The notes: a model not told the origin generated them from the sequence alone. A stretch of DNA of 64,000 nt from Glebionis coronaria (GCA_025667525.1 CM046879.1:389259039-389323038); one strand, 5' to 3'. Shown: positions 35,026-45,321, counted from the stretch's first letter. Numbers and translations: made by a program.

Positions 35026-38000
35026 ATGGCACCAAGATTTAACTCAGCAGAATTGGATTTGGGGTTCAAGTCTCAACACAACATGATTGCTTATCTTGTT
35101 GCTGATAATACTTTGTTCCCTCAATACACACAGATGGTGGAGTATTTGAATGCATCCCCATTAAGGTATGCTCTTTCTCATGCACCACTCATTCCAGTCA
35201 CACACATTAAACAGTTTTGGAACACTGTTAGTTCCTCAACAGTTAATGGAGTGACCACATTGACTTCTATTGTACATGGGAGACCTTGGGTGGTTATTGA
35301 GGCCTTGGTACGCCAGGCCTTGCATCTTAATGATGCTGATGGTATAACCATTCTTCCCATATCTGAAATAGAACAAGGGCTTCGGGCTTTGGGATACCCT
35401 ATTCCTGATGAAGGTACTCTTAATAAGTACCATAAGCAGGAATTTCCCCCAGCCTGGAAGTACCTCATTCACATTCTCCTTCAATGTTTGAGTCCCAAAT
35501 GTACTGCACACAATGAGATCAATAGATCCATTGCAACTGCTATTGTGTGTATTGCAACAGGGCAAAATTATAACTGGTCTAAAATGATTTTTGAAGGAAT
35601 GTGTAAAAACAAGGGGACAAAAATGACTTTAGCTTATCCCCGTTTTCTGCAAATGGTTTTTGATGCTCAAAGATATTGTTCAAGGGATCACAATGATTTT
35701 TATAAGATCCCTGAACAAAAGAAGGCTATTTTCACCAAGATGAATTCACCACCTCATAGAGACCTACCATTAACCCCAGCCATGCTTGCTGTTATTGCAG
35801 CAGCACAACCTCAACCAGACCCTCAACCTCATATTGACCCTCACCCACAACTTGAACCTATCCCTGAACCTTTACCCTCACCTAACCAAATGCAAATAGA
35901 CCAAAATCCCTTTGACGCTGACACATATAATGTGGGCGTTGATATGCCTATTTCCACCGCTGACACCCAACCATCACAATCCCAAACACCCCTTAACCAA
36001 CCCACATCTACACCTTCTTCTACACCATCTTCCATACCACCTGAATATAGGTTGATTAAACGCCAAAGGACTGCTAGAGTGTTCTCCTCTGGTGGTCCTA
36101 GCCATGTAGCAGAGAGAACCACCACCACAAGTGTGGCTGGTGACCTGGATGAGGCTGGGACTATTGGTTCTGGCTTAGAAGCTGGCCAAGGCAGTCCCAC
36201 CATAATTAAGTCCTCATCCATGCCCAATGAACCTGACTTGGGAGGTCAAATCCCCATTTTGGAAGAGGGCAAACTGGAACCAATGACGCTTTTAGAATTG
36301 ACGGCTGTCTGCATTAGCTTGCAAAAGCAAAATGCAGACTTAGTACAAATTGTAAGTAACCAAGGCCTTGAACTCAAAGAATTGAGGGAGAGGATTGTTG
36401 TTTTGGAGAGTGCTCATTCAAGGGGAGGTATGGAGGAGTCTTCCAAAGGGGAGGAAGATCAAAGAAATCTGAGTGATAAGAGCAGTCAAGATGGACAATC
36501 ATTGGATGTTGCTGAAGCTCTTACTACTTTGAAGGAACAAACAGGTTTTGATACGTCCTTGATCTCTCCAACCAATTTAAATTTATCATTTACAGATATG
36601 TTGAGAGAGGTTACACAAGGCGCTGAGGGAAAATATTTGAGCGTTGATAAGACAAGTTTGGACGCTGACAGAAGTATTTTGGGCGCTGATAGAGGAAATT
36701 TGGGCGTTGACAGATCTGCATATGGAGGTGATGTATTCCAGTCATCATCTATCATCAAAGATGTTCCTACTCAGGTATTATCATCTACCCTACCAACAAT
36801 TGCACCAACAGATAAGGGTAAGGGTAAGTTGGTAGAAGAAATTGTTCCAAAGAATGCAGCTCAGGTTGAATTTGATAGAAGATTGGCTGAGCAAATGATG
36901 GAACAAGGTGAAAAGGAAAAGTCACCATTTGTTGTGACTTCTGAAGAAGAAAGTGATGGAGCTAGCTCAGATTCAAGTGTGATGATTGTTGAACCAGAAA
37001 GACTTGAGTATGGTGATGAGCTTGCTAGGGAAAAGCTGAGAGATTTGAAGTTGCAAATTGATTTTGATATGCCAGAGGTAGTTCAGATGTACAATTCTTG
37101 GGAAGAAAGCTGTATGGATAATCCAGACTTGACCATTTCAGATCAGATATGGGGTTTGGAAATTCTTCTTAGAGTTCAGAAGGATTGTAAGGTGATGTTG
37201 AAGTACAAGGCAAGCAACATTCTCTCTGAATTGAAAAGGGATAGAAGGAAGCTCTACTTTATGTTGCTCAAATGTCATGGAGTTGGATGGACACATCAGA
37301 AGCTGAAGGCTTTGACATTTGATGAGTTGGAACATAGGGCTTATCCTATTTGGGTGAAAGTGCAAGAAGAAAACACTTTCAGACTTCTTTCAGATGAAAG
37401 AAAGGAGCAACTTGCAGAAGAGATGGCAATCAAGAAAGCTATGATAGTTCCTAAACCAGTAAAGAAGGGATTTATTCTTGAGTTTCCAAAAGATATGAAT
37501 CAACTATATCCAAGTGAAGCAATCATTAGAAAGAGCCTCAAGCTCTCCCCATTAGAAGCTTCAGATATGGTGCATGTGTTACCACTAGATTCCAGGAATC
37601 CAATTGTGAGTTATGATGAAGATGAATGTGGATTCTGGAAAATTGGAATATTTGGCAAGGAGGTACACACTTTTACCACTCTCATATCTTTATTTGCAAG
37701 TTGTGACAGAGAAGACTTGGTGGACCTTTGGAGGTTGCTAGAGACCAAGTATGAGGCTGAAGCACCAACTTCAGCCAATGGAATAAAACTTTGGACCACA
37801 TTCAAAAGAATGTGTGGGACAAAAGAAGAAGATCCTGAAATATGGAAGGATCTTGAAGATGACCTCAGTGGTCTTCAATGGAGGTTATATTCAGCTGCTG
37901 GTGTATATCATTTGAGTTCTACAAAGTTTGCTGAGTATTTACTTGTAGATGCTCAGTATTTCATATCCAAGGCTGTTTTGGAGAAGATGAAGGACACCCA

Positions 38001-38097
38001 GTATGAGATAGACTATACAAGTGACGTGGCAAAGAATTTGATCAGATTTATTTATTACCAATATGATAAGGTTTGTCAGACTCCTCCAAGTTCTTAA
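35026..38097 (+). CDS. Env-like third ORF of the Sirevirus-like element
   Basis: I take the ATG at 35026 (context tcaATGGCacc; MAPRFNSAEL) over the upstream ATG at 34963, because related proteins start just before the conserved HNM segment. That gives 1023 codons. The first 250 residues carry the pattern HNMIAYL ... YLNASPLRYALSH ... HIKQFWNT, which I recognise from a third ORF common in Asteraceae Sirevirus-like elements, often mislabelled in databases as 'synaptobrevin, longin-like'. A Pro/Gln-rich stretch, a short coiled coil (LQKQNADLVQIVSNQGLELKELRERI) and a heptad-spaced ADR region (cluster 9) follow, then a charged C-terminal half with no family I know. I see no clear signal peptide or membrane helix, so an envelope role is only by position. 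The frame is intact. Confidence 0.85.
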   Translation: MAPRFNSAELDLGFKSQHNMIAYLVADNTLFPQYTQMVEYLNASPLRYALSHAPLIPVTHIKQFWNTVSSSTVNGVTTLTSIVHGRPWVVIEALVRQALHLNDADGITILPISEIEQGLRALGYPIPDEGTLNKYHKQEFPPAWKYLIHILLQCLSPKCTAHNEINRSIATAIVCIATGQNYNWSKMIFEGMCKNKGTKMTLAYPRFLQMVFDAQRYCSRDHNDFYKIPEQKKAIFTKMNSPPHRDLPLTPAMLAVIAAAQPQPDPQPHIDPHPQLEPIPEPLPSPNQMQIDQNPFDADTYNVGVDMPISTADTQPSQSQTPLNQPTSTPSSTPSSIPPEYRLIKRQRTARVFSSGGPSHVAERTTTTSVAGDLDEAGTIGSGLEAGQGSPTIIKSSSMPNEPDLGGQIPILEEGKLEPMTLLELTAVCISLQKQNADLVQIVSNQGLELKELRERIVVLESAHSRGGMEESSKGEEDQRNLSDKSSQDGQSLDVAEALTTLKEQTGFDTSLISPTNLNLSFTDMLREVTQGAEGKYLSVDKTSLDADRSILGADRGNLGVDRSAYGGDVFQSSSIIKDVPTQVLSSTLPTIAPTDKGKGKLVEEIVPKNAAQVEFDRRLAEQMMEQGEKEKSPFVVTSEEESDGASSDSSVMIVEPERLEYGDELAREKLRDLKLQIDFDMPEVVQMYNSWEESCMDNPDLTISDQIWGLEILLRVQKDCKVMLKYKASNILSELKRDRRKLYFMLLKCHGVGWTHQKLKALTFDELEHRAYPIWVKVQEENTFRLLSDERKEQLAEEMAIKKAMIVPKPVKKGFILEFPKDMNQLYPSEAIIRKSLKLSPLEASDMVHVLPLDSRNPIVSYDEDECGFWKIGIFGKEVHTFTTLISLFASCDREDLVDLWRLLETKYEAEAPTSANGIKLWTTFKRMCGTKEEDPEIWKDLEDDLSGLQWRLYSAAGVYHLSSTKFAEYLLVDAQYFISKAVLEKMKDTQYEIDYTSDVAKNLIRFIYYQYDKVCQTPPSS
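35916..35967 (+). repeat. Motif cluster 8 (in env-like ORF): three copies
   Basis: Cores start at 35916, 35937 and 35958, 21 bases apart, within the Pro/Gln-rich part. They encode DAD, GVD and TAD. Confidence 0.8.
36418..36429 (+). promoter_or_regulatory. Internal polypurine-like tract 2
   Basis: tcaaggggaggt inside the env-like ORF, resembling the tracts at 34188 and 38138. It could be chance in a Gly/Glu-rich coding stretch. Confidence 0.35.
36621..36713 (+). repeat. Motif cluster 9 (in env-like ORF): five copies
   Basis: Cores start at 36621, 36642, 36663, 36684 and 36705, a perfect 21-bp pitch. In protein this is a 7-residue repeat with GAE, SVDK, DADR, GADR and GVDR at each step, while the residues between vary. 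Confidence 0.92.
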
Positions 38098-38137
38098 TGT
38101 TTATTCAGAAACTTGATCATAAGAGTGGATATCAAGT

Positions 38138-38149
38138 TTAGGGGAGGAT
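38138..38149 (+). promoter_or_regulatory. 3' polypurine tract of the Sirevirus-like element
   Basis: ttaggggaggat directly before the TGTTG start of the 3' LTR, the expected plus-strand primer. Confidence 0.9.
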
Positions 38150-38674
38150 TGTTGGGAATAAATTTAGGCCAGAACACTTGAACGCTGACAAGAACAACTC
38201 AGGCGTTGACAAGAGCAAAGTGAGCGCTGATAGCATAAGCGTTGACAAGTTAAAGTCAAGCGTTGACAGATTGAAGACAAGCACTGATAGAAGATGTGAG
38301 CTACACGTATATTATATTCTAGAATATTTCTAGTAAGGATAGAGACGACAATGTATTTTCTATGTTTATCTTTACCTAGAATAGTTGATTCGTAGCTTAT
38401 TGTACAAGACTTCTTGTTCTATAAAAGAAGATCTTTTAGGTTAATGTTTAATATAAGTTTTCATAAGTTTTCGATTGTTAAACCCTTTCATTGTAACCAA
38501 GTACGATTATTCTAATACAAGTGAAAGTTTGTTTAACATCATTGTGTTTTAGATCAAGTGTTAATTCCGCATAACACTTTGTTACTTTATTCATAAGCAA
38601 AGGTTTCTCTACGTGTAGTACTTGATCTAATCTCGTATACACAAAGCTTAATCGATCTAAGTTTGGGATCAACA
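38150..38674 (+). repeat. 3' LTR of the Sirevirus-like element
   Basis: 525 bp, with no mismatch found to 26631-27155. It includes the six-copy motif cluster (38183-38290) and the TATA box (38420). ACTAC follows at 38675. Confidence 0.97.
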
Positions 38675-38833
38675 ACTACCGCCAGCTCCACTACCGCCAG
38701 CTCCACTACCGCCAGCTCCACTACCGCCAGCTTCATTTCTAGCATTTGCCATGAATTCAGTCATAGATGCGGTAACTTGCTCCGTAATAATCCTACGTAC
38801 ATCATCCTCAGTCACAACCTTCTTGGGCGGCAT
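38675..38833 (-). CDS. N-terminus of A's gag, separated by the copia insertion
   Basis: It starts MPPKKVVTEDDVRR at 38833 and runs into a Gly-Gly-Ser-Gly-Ala repeat, where the copia LTR interrupts it. The frame would continue in phase into the part ending at 26625 if the insertion and one copy of the duplication were absent. It is the amino end of the capsid precursor. Confidence 0.85.
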
Positions 38834-39119
38834 AGTTCTATAATTCCACAATTTCAAAGCATTAAGCATTCATCCAACAAATGATTCATATAATATGGAT
38901 CGAATTCATAATCAAGATACAAATAAGGCACAATATGGAATTCAAGACAAGATACATATTTCATTCGATCTGAAACAAAAGTATTGTCTTAGTACATTCA
39001 TATCAAAGTCCTAACACTATATACACTCAAAATTCGTGCCAAGTCTACAACTAACAAGTCGGTTCAGCCAAAGCTACAAACACAAAAGATCTAAAGGTCA
39101 CTACTAAATACAGACTGGT

Positions 39120-40148
39120 CTACTGAGAACCGCCAGATGGTCCATCATCCATCGTCTTCTGGATCTTCGCCGGATGATCACTAGACTCATCTTCATCTGG
39201 GCGCTTACGGATTACTCCTCTTTCAACCATGTCGGCATAAAATCTACTGTTCCAACCCACGGATACATTCAACTCCTTTTCGGCTTTCTCACGCATCGCA
39301 CGAGCCACACTCAACTGAATCTCCAAAGAATTCACCTTTCTCTTCATATCCACATACTCACGGCTTTCCAATACCGATAATCTCCTAAAAGCCTCATTCA
39401 AACCACGTTCTACATCACTCAAATCCAAACTAAGCAACTCCCGCTCTTTCTCGCCAACCTTTGCCTTCGACTCCAAATAAGCAACCTGAGTCTGAACAAC
39501 ACCTAATCCAACCTCTGTCACACAACTCTTAACACGGGAAGCATCTAGATCACGTCTCAAGGCCCATGGTGCAAGACCATCAATATGTGTAGCCTCTCGA
39601 GTACTAGACGACTCTCCTATCTCACGTCTACGAGTATCAATACCGTCGGTACCGTCAGGTGCATCGTCATCCTCATCCTCCTCTGATTCAGAATCAGATT
39701 CAGACGATTCAGACATTTCATCCCTAGGTAACTCATCCTCGGAATCAGACAAACAAACTGGTGGGGGCAAAGGCTCGCCCTCTGGAACATCATACGGATA
39801 TATAAGCTCAGCTTCCTCATCGCCATCAATCTCAACATCTATACCTACATCCTCCTCGACATCCTCGTCGTCAATTTCGTCATCTAACTCATCTAACCCA
39901 ATCTCATTCTCATTCTCAATATCAGCATTCTCAATATCCACGTCCTCATTACCCACATTCTCAATCTCATTCTCTACTAAGTCAACCTGAGGGGCAATCT
40001 GATCTCCTAGTCCTAACTCGGGATCGGGATCCTCAAATGGTTCCTCCTCGTCATCAATATCAAAATCTACTAAGTCTAAATAAGGATCATCTTCTATATT
40101 AGGTTCGGGAATAGCATGGTTTTCTACAGGAATATTAGGGTCAGCCAT
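39120..40148 (-). CDS. Extra acidic/coiled-coil ORF between A's 5' LTR and gag
   Basis: An intact frame of 342 codons from the ATG at 40148 (context gtcATGGct; another ATG lies four codons upstream at 40160). The first 180 residues are very rich in Asp and Glu (IDDEEEPFEDPDPELG, SESDSESEEDEDDD). Residues about 210-310 look like a coiled coil (KVGEKERELLSLDLSDVERG). A short basic/acidic tail follows (RKRPDEDESSDHPAK). It is in the same orientation as gag-pol, 286 bases upstream of the gag ATG. Chromoviruses usually have no gene here. I do not recognise a family; it may be an accessory protein of this lineage. Confidence 0.7.
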   Translation of the reverse strand: MADPNIPVENHAIPEPNIEDDPYLDLVDFDIDDEEEPFEDPDPELGLGDQIAPQVDLVENEIENVGNEDVDIENADIENENEIGLDELDDEIDDEDVEEDVGIDVEIDGDEEAELIYPYDVPEGEPLPPPVCLSDSEDELPRDEMSESSESDSESEEDEDDDAPDGTDGIDTRRREIGESSSTREATHIDGLAPWALRRDLDASRVKSCVTEVGLGVVQTQVAYLESKAKVGEKERELLSLDLSDVERGLNEAFRRLSVLESREYVDMKRKVNSLEIQLSVARAMREKAEKELNVSVGWNSRFYADMVERGVIRKRPDEDESSDHPAKIQKTMDDGPSGGSQ

Positions 40149-40423
40149 GACAATCTGCATTTATATATATATCTCGTATTAGGATAACATACTAGTTAAA
40201 CAATTACATAATGAAATCACGATATATACATATATATAAATTAAATTATATATATCAAAATATATATCTTCTCAATAGGGCTTGTTGGTAACGTCGGAGA
40301 TCTCTGGCACCGTTATAGTCAAAAGATTTTTCAAATATTTTCTCAAATGTTCATTGTCAAAAGATTTTGAAATGTTTTGTTCAAAACCTTGATTTTTAAA
40401 ATCTTTTGTTCTCTATAACGAGA

Positions 40424-40435
40424 GCTCTGATACCA
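40424..40435 (-). promoter_or_regulatory. Primer-binding site of A
   Basis: The minus strand reads TGGTATCAGAGC, three bases inside the 5' LTR, the usual tRNA-Met site of chromoviruses. Confidence 0.88.
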
Positions 40436-40438
40436 AAC

Positions 40439-43400
40439 TGTAACACTCTCATTTTTCGTATCAGTACAGCGGAAGGGTCTTTCAGAGTGTTACGGGATAG
40501 CACAATAACTCCAATCATAGACAACACATAAAAATGGTTGTACAAGGTTTAACAAACATTCATTCGATAAAAAGGTTTAAAAGTGTACAACCGGTCCCAA
40601 ATTATACAGGTCATTAAGTTTACAAAACACAGATCGAATGAACATTTTTAATATTAAGTGTGGGCCATCAGAGTCGATCTCCATCCGGATTACCTTCAAG
40701 CACCTGAGATAGAAAACATGCAAAAATCATAGCAGCGAATGCCGAGTGAATTCATAGAGTTTAATGAAAATCGTTATATAAAACAATCATTTACAATCAT
40801 TTAAAATCAGAACACAAGTATAATATCGGAAGTAAGTCCACATATTGCTAGTCAGGCAATATATAAATCAAGCATACATCTGAAAACCGTCCATGAGACC
40901 GTAGTCTCTATATTACCATGATAGGTAATATATTCATCGTAATAGCGTCGTTATCGTTTATTATTTATGTCTTATATTGTATTAGGATTATTATTAGCCG
41001 CATGACATTGTTACCTTACTGTGAAAACAGCGGGCCGCGAACACGACAAACAATTTGCCCATCTAAGTTAGCGTGTCGTCACAAAAATCACGCTATGGAA
41101 TCTTCTCATACATAAATTCGCTTACCAATCAATGTGGTACGACAGGGATCAACCGTCAAGGCGCGAACTGGGGTGATCGTCCCCAAATAGTACTATCAAA
41201 TGCATAAGCGTCTACCAAATCCCGGTAGTTCACAATTCATGCTAATGGGACTTTAAGTGACATAACCTAACTACTAATAATCCTTTTAGTCTCGAATATA
41301 GGGTCATAGCATCATTCGGGTCCATCTCATTAAGCATACAATCGGGACTACTTGTGTTCTATTTATAAAAATCTAGCATGTTATCTCCCTCGCGGGTTTA
41401 CAAATCATTTTATAAAACATTTAAAAGAGTGCGAGGCTATGAACTCACGTTGTTAATGAAAGGCGGATTATCGGCTACGGGCGTGCTTCGGTCACGGAAA
41501 CCTATATAAATAATAACCGGTCTTAGACTCGGTCCAATGACTTTTATCAAAATAACAATATACATATATATATATGATTATTGTACATATGATGATGATC
41601 AAGTGGGTTTATAAATCCTCATTTACTCATTTTAGCGTTTACGTTTTAGTATCGTCTTACTAGTTCACTAGTTTTACCGATTTTACCTATTTTAAGTTCA
41701 TTAAGTCTTTAATAAGTTCTTTTACTTGTTTTTACCCATTATATACTTATATGATCAGTATATATACTTTTCATGTTGGGCCCTATTGGGTTAAGCCCAA
41801 ATAATTCTTTTTACAAGTATTTATCTTATTAAGTCCAATTATTAGTCTAATAGGTTTAGTTAGCTCGTAATTGTCCGTAATTCTTATAGTTCGGGTTTTA
41901 TCGGTTTTTACTTGTCTTAGTTACTTATACATCAGTATATATCTTTTATAAACTTTACATTAGACGGGTTTGGTCGTCTAAGTTTTATTTGATGAAAAAC
42001 GTTAATTTCACGGCGATAGCCGAAAAAGTCGTAAAAATCAAGTTTATAGTTTTTATTACTTATAAATATTACTTTTACCACCATTTATATATTTTACCCA
42101 TTTAATTAACCTTTTATACATTTATATAAATAAGTTTTACAAGTTAGTGGGTTTATACTTTACATTTTATAAATTATAAAGTGAGTGCTTATATAATAAT
42201 AATAAACATTATTTCCAAAATCTGATTTTTAACTTCACATTCACCATTTTTATCATATCTAGAGTTCTACAATGACTTAGAAGCTCATTTTTAAATGACA
42301 ACTTCTTCATGATATGTGCTAAATATAACTTAGTTATAGCTACTGCCCATTTTGAGTTTAAGTTGCCTTAACAGTCCCTACAAAACTGCTTATTCAGATT
42401 GTACCACCTAACTTGTTTTGATCATATCTCACTCATTATTTTGATTCCATTGCATGGACAACTCTCACATGTGTATAACATCATCTACTTTACTGTAAAT
42501 AGATCAAACCATGCATTTTTATCAGTTCTTCATTTAGTTATCTACTGTTTTTATACAGCCAACTATTTAGACATGATTTTAGCTTCATTTAGTATGGTTA
42601 TCATCATTTTTAAGCATGTTTATCAACACTTGATCCCCACACAACATTTTTATCATCATATATACATCATATACATATACAAAATGAAAGAAAATACATT
42701 TGTTCTTTACAAAATAATAAGAGAAAAATGTAGAGGATGATCTTCTTTACCAATCCAAGTGGATTTCTTGTTTTAGGAAGGCAAGAACTTGATGAACACA
42801 ACAAGTATCTCCAAGACCATCAAATAGCAAGATCATATGTTGGAAAATCAGCCCTAGGACACAAGCAAATCACCTCCAAAGTTGGTTATATGGCCACCAA
42901 ATGATCAAGGTTTCAAGGAAACACCTTAATAGGACTAGTAAACATGTGGTTTGTAGTTGGAAGAGATCAAAAATGGTGTTTGTGGCTTGATATGGGACGG
43001 CACAAGGATGAAGTTTGAGAGAGTTTTGAGAGTAAATTGCATGTAAGAAATGGTTAAGTGAAAACCATTTGTTGGTTTTGTAAAGTTTGGTGGAAGTTTA
43101 GCTTAAAGTGTAAGCTAAAGCTTACACTTGTTATAAACAAGTTAAGTTTGTGCCACCTAATGGTGGTGAGGTGTTTTTGGCCGTCCCATGTAAGCTAGTG
43201 GGATGGGGCAAAGTGTTTTGTCCCATCTCACTAGTTTACGGGTATTTCTCGATTCTAGTTTTCTCGATTTGCGTGCCCTCGGGTCGTTTTACGAAAAACG
43301 TTTTTATAAATTATGAATCACCGTTACAAAACGAATCCAATAAAAATTGTCTCATCAAAAACGGAGTTCAAAAACGTAATCCTAAGGTTTCCGGTTTAGT

Positions 43401-43537
43401 CGTAAAAGACGCCAAATTATGCACGTAAGCCCAAATTTAAATCCGTAAATTGTGAGTTCGTCAACCAACATAAAAATAAGTTTCAAAATATTATACGAGA
43501 AAATATTTAACTACCTGAAAATGTTAGATTTGTCACA
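40439..43537 (-). repeat. 5' LTR of A
   Basis: 3099 bp, matching 19136-22240. Compared with that copy it lacks 8 bases near 43375 and has 2 more in a TA run near 41570. TATAA follows at 43538. Confidence 0.96.
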
Positions 43538-43542
43538 TATAA

Positions 43543-44720
43543 AAATTGAAATATTTCTAATTACATAGATAGATAGTACGAGTCTAGTAATAATCACTTG
43601 TATGGAATTTTGGCGTGAGTTTATACAAACTTTGAGTGACTTTAATTATATACATAAAGTACTTGAAAGTACTTGAAGGAGTTTATTCATTAAGTGTTTA
43701 TTCGTTAGGTGTTGTATTTGATTTCCCGGGGGCATCCACATCGTCGGTGATATATTCGTTACGTCTTCACTAGAACCACTACTACTTCGCAAGGTGAGTC
43801 TATAGCCTCACTCTTTACTTATTTCAAATGTTTTTACCCGCGAGGGGGATACATGCTAATTTAAATGAAAATGAACATAATTCATGAATGATTGTTGGAC
43901 CCGAATGTTGCCTTGAATTGTGTTGAGTACCTAGTTGCAAAAGTCCATAAATTCGTGAACTATTAACTATTGTCTTGCCCTTGTGTGGGTTGGAGATAGC
44001 CGCTTATACAATTGATAGTAATATGGGGTTGATGACCCTGTCCGTGACAAGAGCTAGTACGTTGAGTACCCTCTACAGACGGATAACTTGTGATAAGAAA
44101 TAAGGTATAATTGCAACTGATGCCTTTAGAAGGGGCACTGGTTTCATCTTAATCATGCCGGTAAATGTACGCGGGTGATTGAGTTAACGGATTAGTGTCA
44201 CGAGCTTAAACACAATTATTAGCTATTGCTAAAGATAATATCCTTGAATAATAGATTGTGAGTACGAAAATGCTATTGAATGGTCATGATTGGTTTTAAT
44301 ACTTATGTTCAACTTATGATTTGATAAACCTACAGATTCGCTCAACCTTTGTGTTGACAGTTTTAAGCATGTGTTTCAGGTAACCAAGATTGATAGCAGC
44401 GGAGCATGCGAGGATGGAAGTTGTTGTGGCCTGGCGATCTACTTTGTTTTTCCTCCCTTTTAGCACTTAAATATTTTATATTATGTCATGTGAACGAAAA
44501 TGTACTTTTGGGTTGAGATTCAATGGGGACCAAAAGCAACTCTGTTTTGTATTATTTTTGGGGTTCAGAAGACAGTAGACTTTGATGTTTTAAACAATCT
44601 TTAATTTATGTTTAAATACCTACGTCTCTTTGATTCGTTCGAAATAGCTTGTGTGTGATGATAACCGCCTAGCACCCAAATGTTGTAGTTCCGCTTCGCA
44701 TATCATTTGTGGTGGTGCTA
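43543..44720 (+). repeat. 5' LTR of C, second part
   Basis: It continues the LTR broken at 19135. Its last bases (cctagcacccaaatg, ttccgcttcgc, ggtgcta) line up with the terminus of D's LTR, which supports the end near 44720, just before the primer site. Confidence 0.8.
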
Positions 44721-44725
44721 GAGAT

Positions 44726-44738
44726 TGGTATCAGAGCC
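44726..44738 (+). promoter_or_regulatory. Primer-binding site of C
   Basis: TGGTATCAGAGCC, followed by atgagttatagagaactagg, which is shared with D's internal start. Confidence 0.88.
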
Positions 44739-45321
44739 ATGAGTTATAGAGAACTAGGTCATTTTGAAAAGTCCTAAACTATAACTTTTGGTGTCATAAG
44801 AAATTGTCCAATCACACAACTATCCTACATTGCTCCGGTAAGATTTCTTTAGCATTGCTTTATATTTTAGATGTATCCCTCAAAATTGATATGTATTCCC
44901 TATTATTTAGTAAGTAAATACTATGATATATATTGAGATATATTGTTGTGTACGTCGAGTACTTAATATCGTAATTTGCAAAAAATTATACGACTATCAT
45001 ATATGTTGCATGTAATTGGCATACGGGCTACATTGCATTACATGGCAACACTGTGTTGTGATCCTATGTATGTAGGAATGATTGTATGTATATGTAAGTA
45101 TATACTATGGTATTTAAAGGCATTGCACGTGAAGCAATGGTCCTTGCGTGATTATTGTACATTTAAAATACGGTTTTGTCGAGAATTCGACCTTACCGCT
45201 AATTATCAATCTTGATAATTAAATTATTGTTCGAATAACCGAGTGTGAACCTTGTTTGATACTCTAGATATGTAAATAACACTTCGTAACGTATTGAATA
45301 TTGACTAGATTAATCTCGATT
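44739..45321 (+). other. Internal 5' part of C
   Basis: Leader-like, AT-rich sequence without a credible gene, ending at the CGATT duplication made by D. Confidence 0.6.

Larger units (their letters stand above)
26631..38674 (+). mobile_element. Sirevirus-like Ty1/copia element with env-like ORF
   Basis: It is bounded by ACTAC at 26626-26630 and 38675-38679. LTRs 26631-27155 and 38150-38674 are each 525 bp, end TGTTG...CAACA, and show no difference that I could find. Between them are a tRNA-Met primer site, a 964-codon gag, protease-integrase, RT-RNase H, a 1.25-kb untranslated spacer, a 1023-codon third ORF and a polypurine tract. A large gag, a third ORF after pol and repeated polypurine-like tracts are Sirevirus traits. 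It lies inside A's gag, within a stretch coding Gly-Gly-Ser repeats. The 21-bp-pitch motif described separately runs through the whole element. Confidence 0.97.
19136..43537 (-). mobile_element. Element A, Tekay/Del-type chromovirus (Ty3/gypsy)
   Basis: It is flanked by TATAA at 19131-19135 and 43538-43542. LTRs are 19136-22240 and 40439-43537. Read on the minus strand: 5' LTR, primer site, an extra acidic ORF, gag, protease, RT, RNase H, integrase, chromodomain, polypurine tract, 3' LTR. The only major break is the copia element inserted within gag. Removing that 12-kb passenger and its duplication leaves about 12.35 kb. The LTRs differ at about twenty point sites plus an 8-bp and a 2-bp indel by eye. 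Confidence 0.96.

Noticed and set aside
26664..36713. Reading the spaced motif clusters as a CRISPR array
   Set aside because: Repeats are under 12 bases, occur inside ORFs and LTRs, and this is plant DNA with no cas genes.
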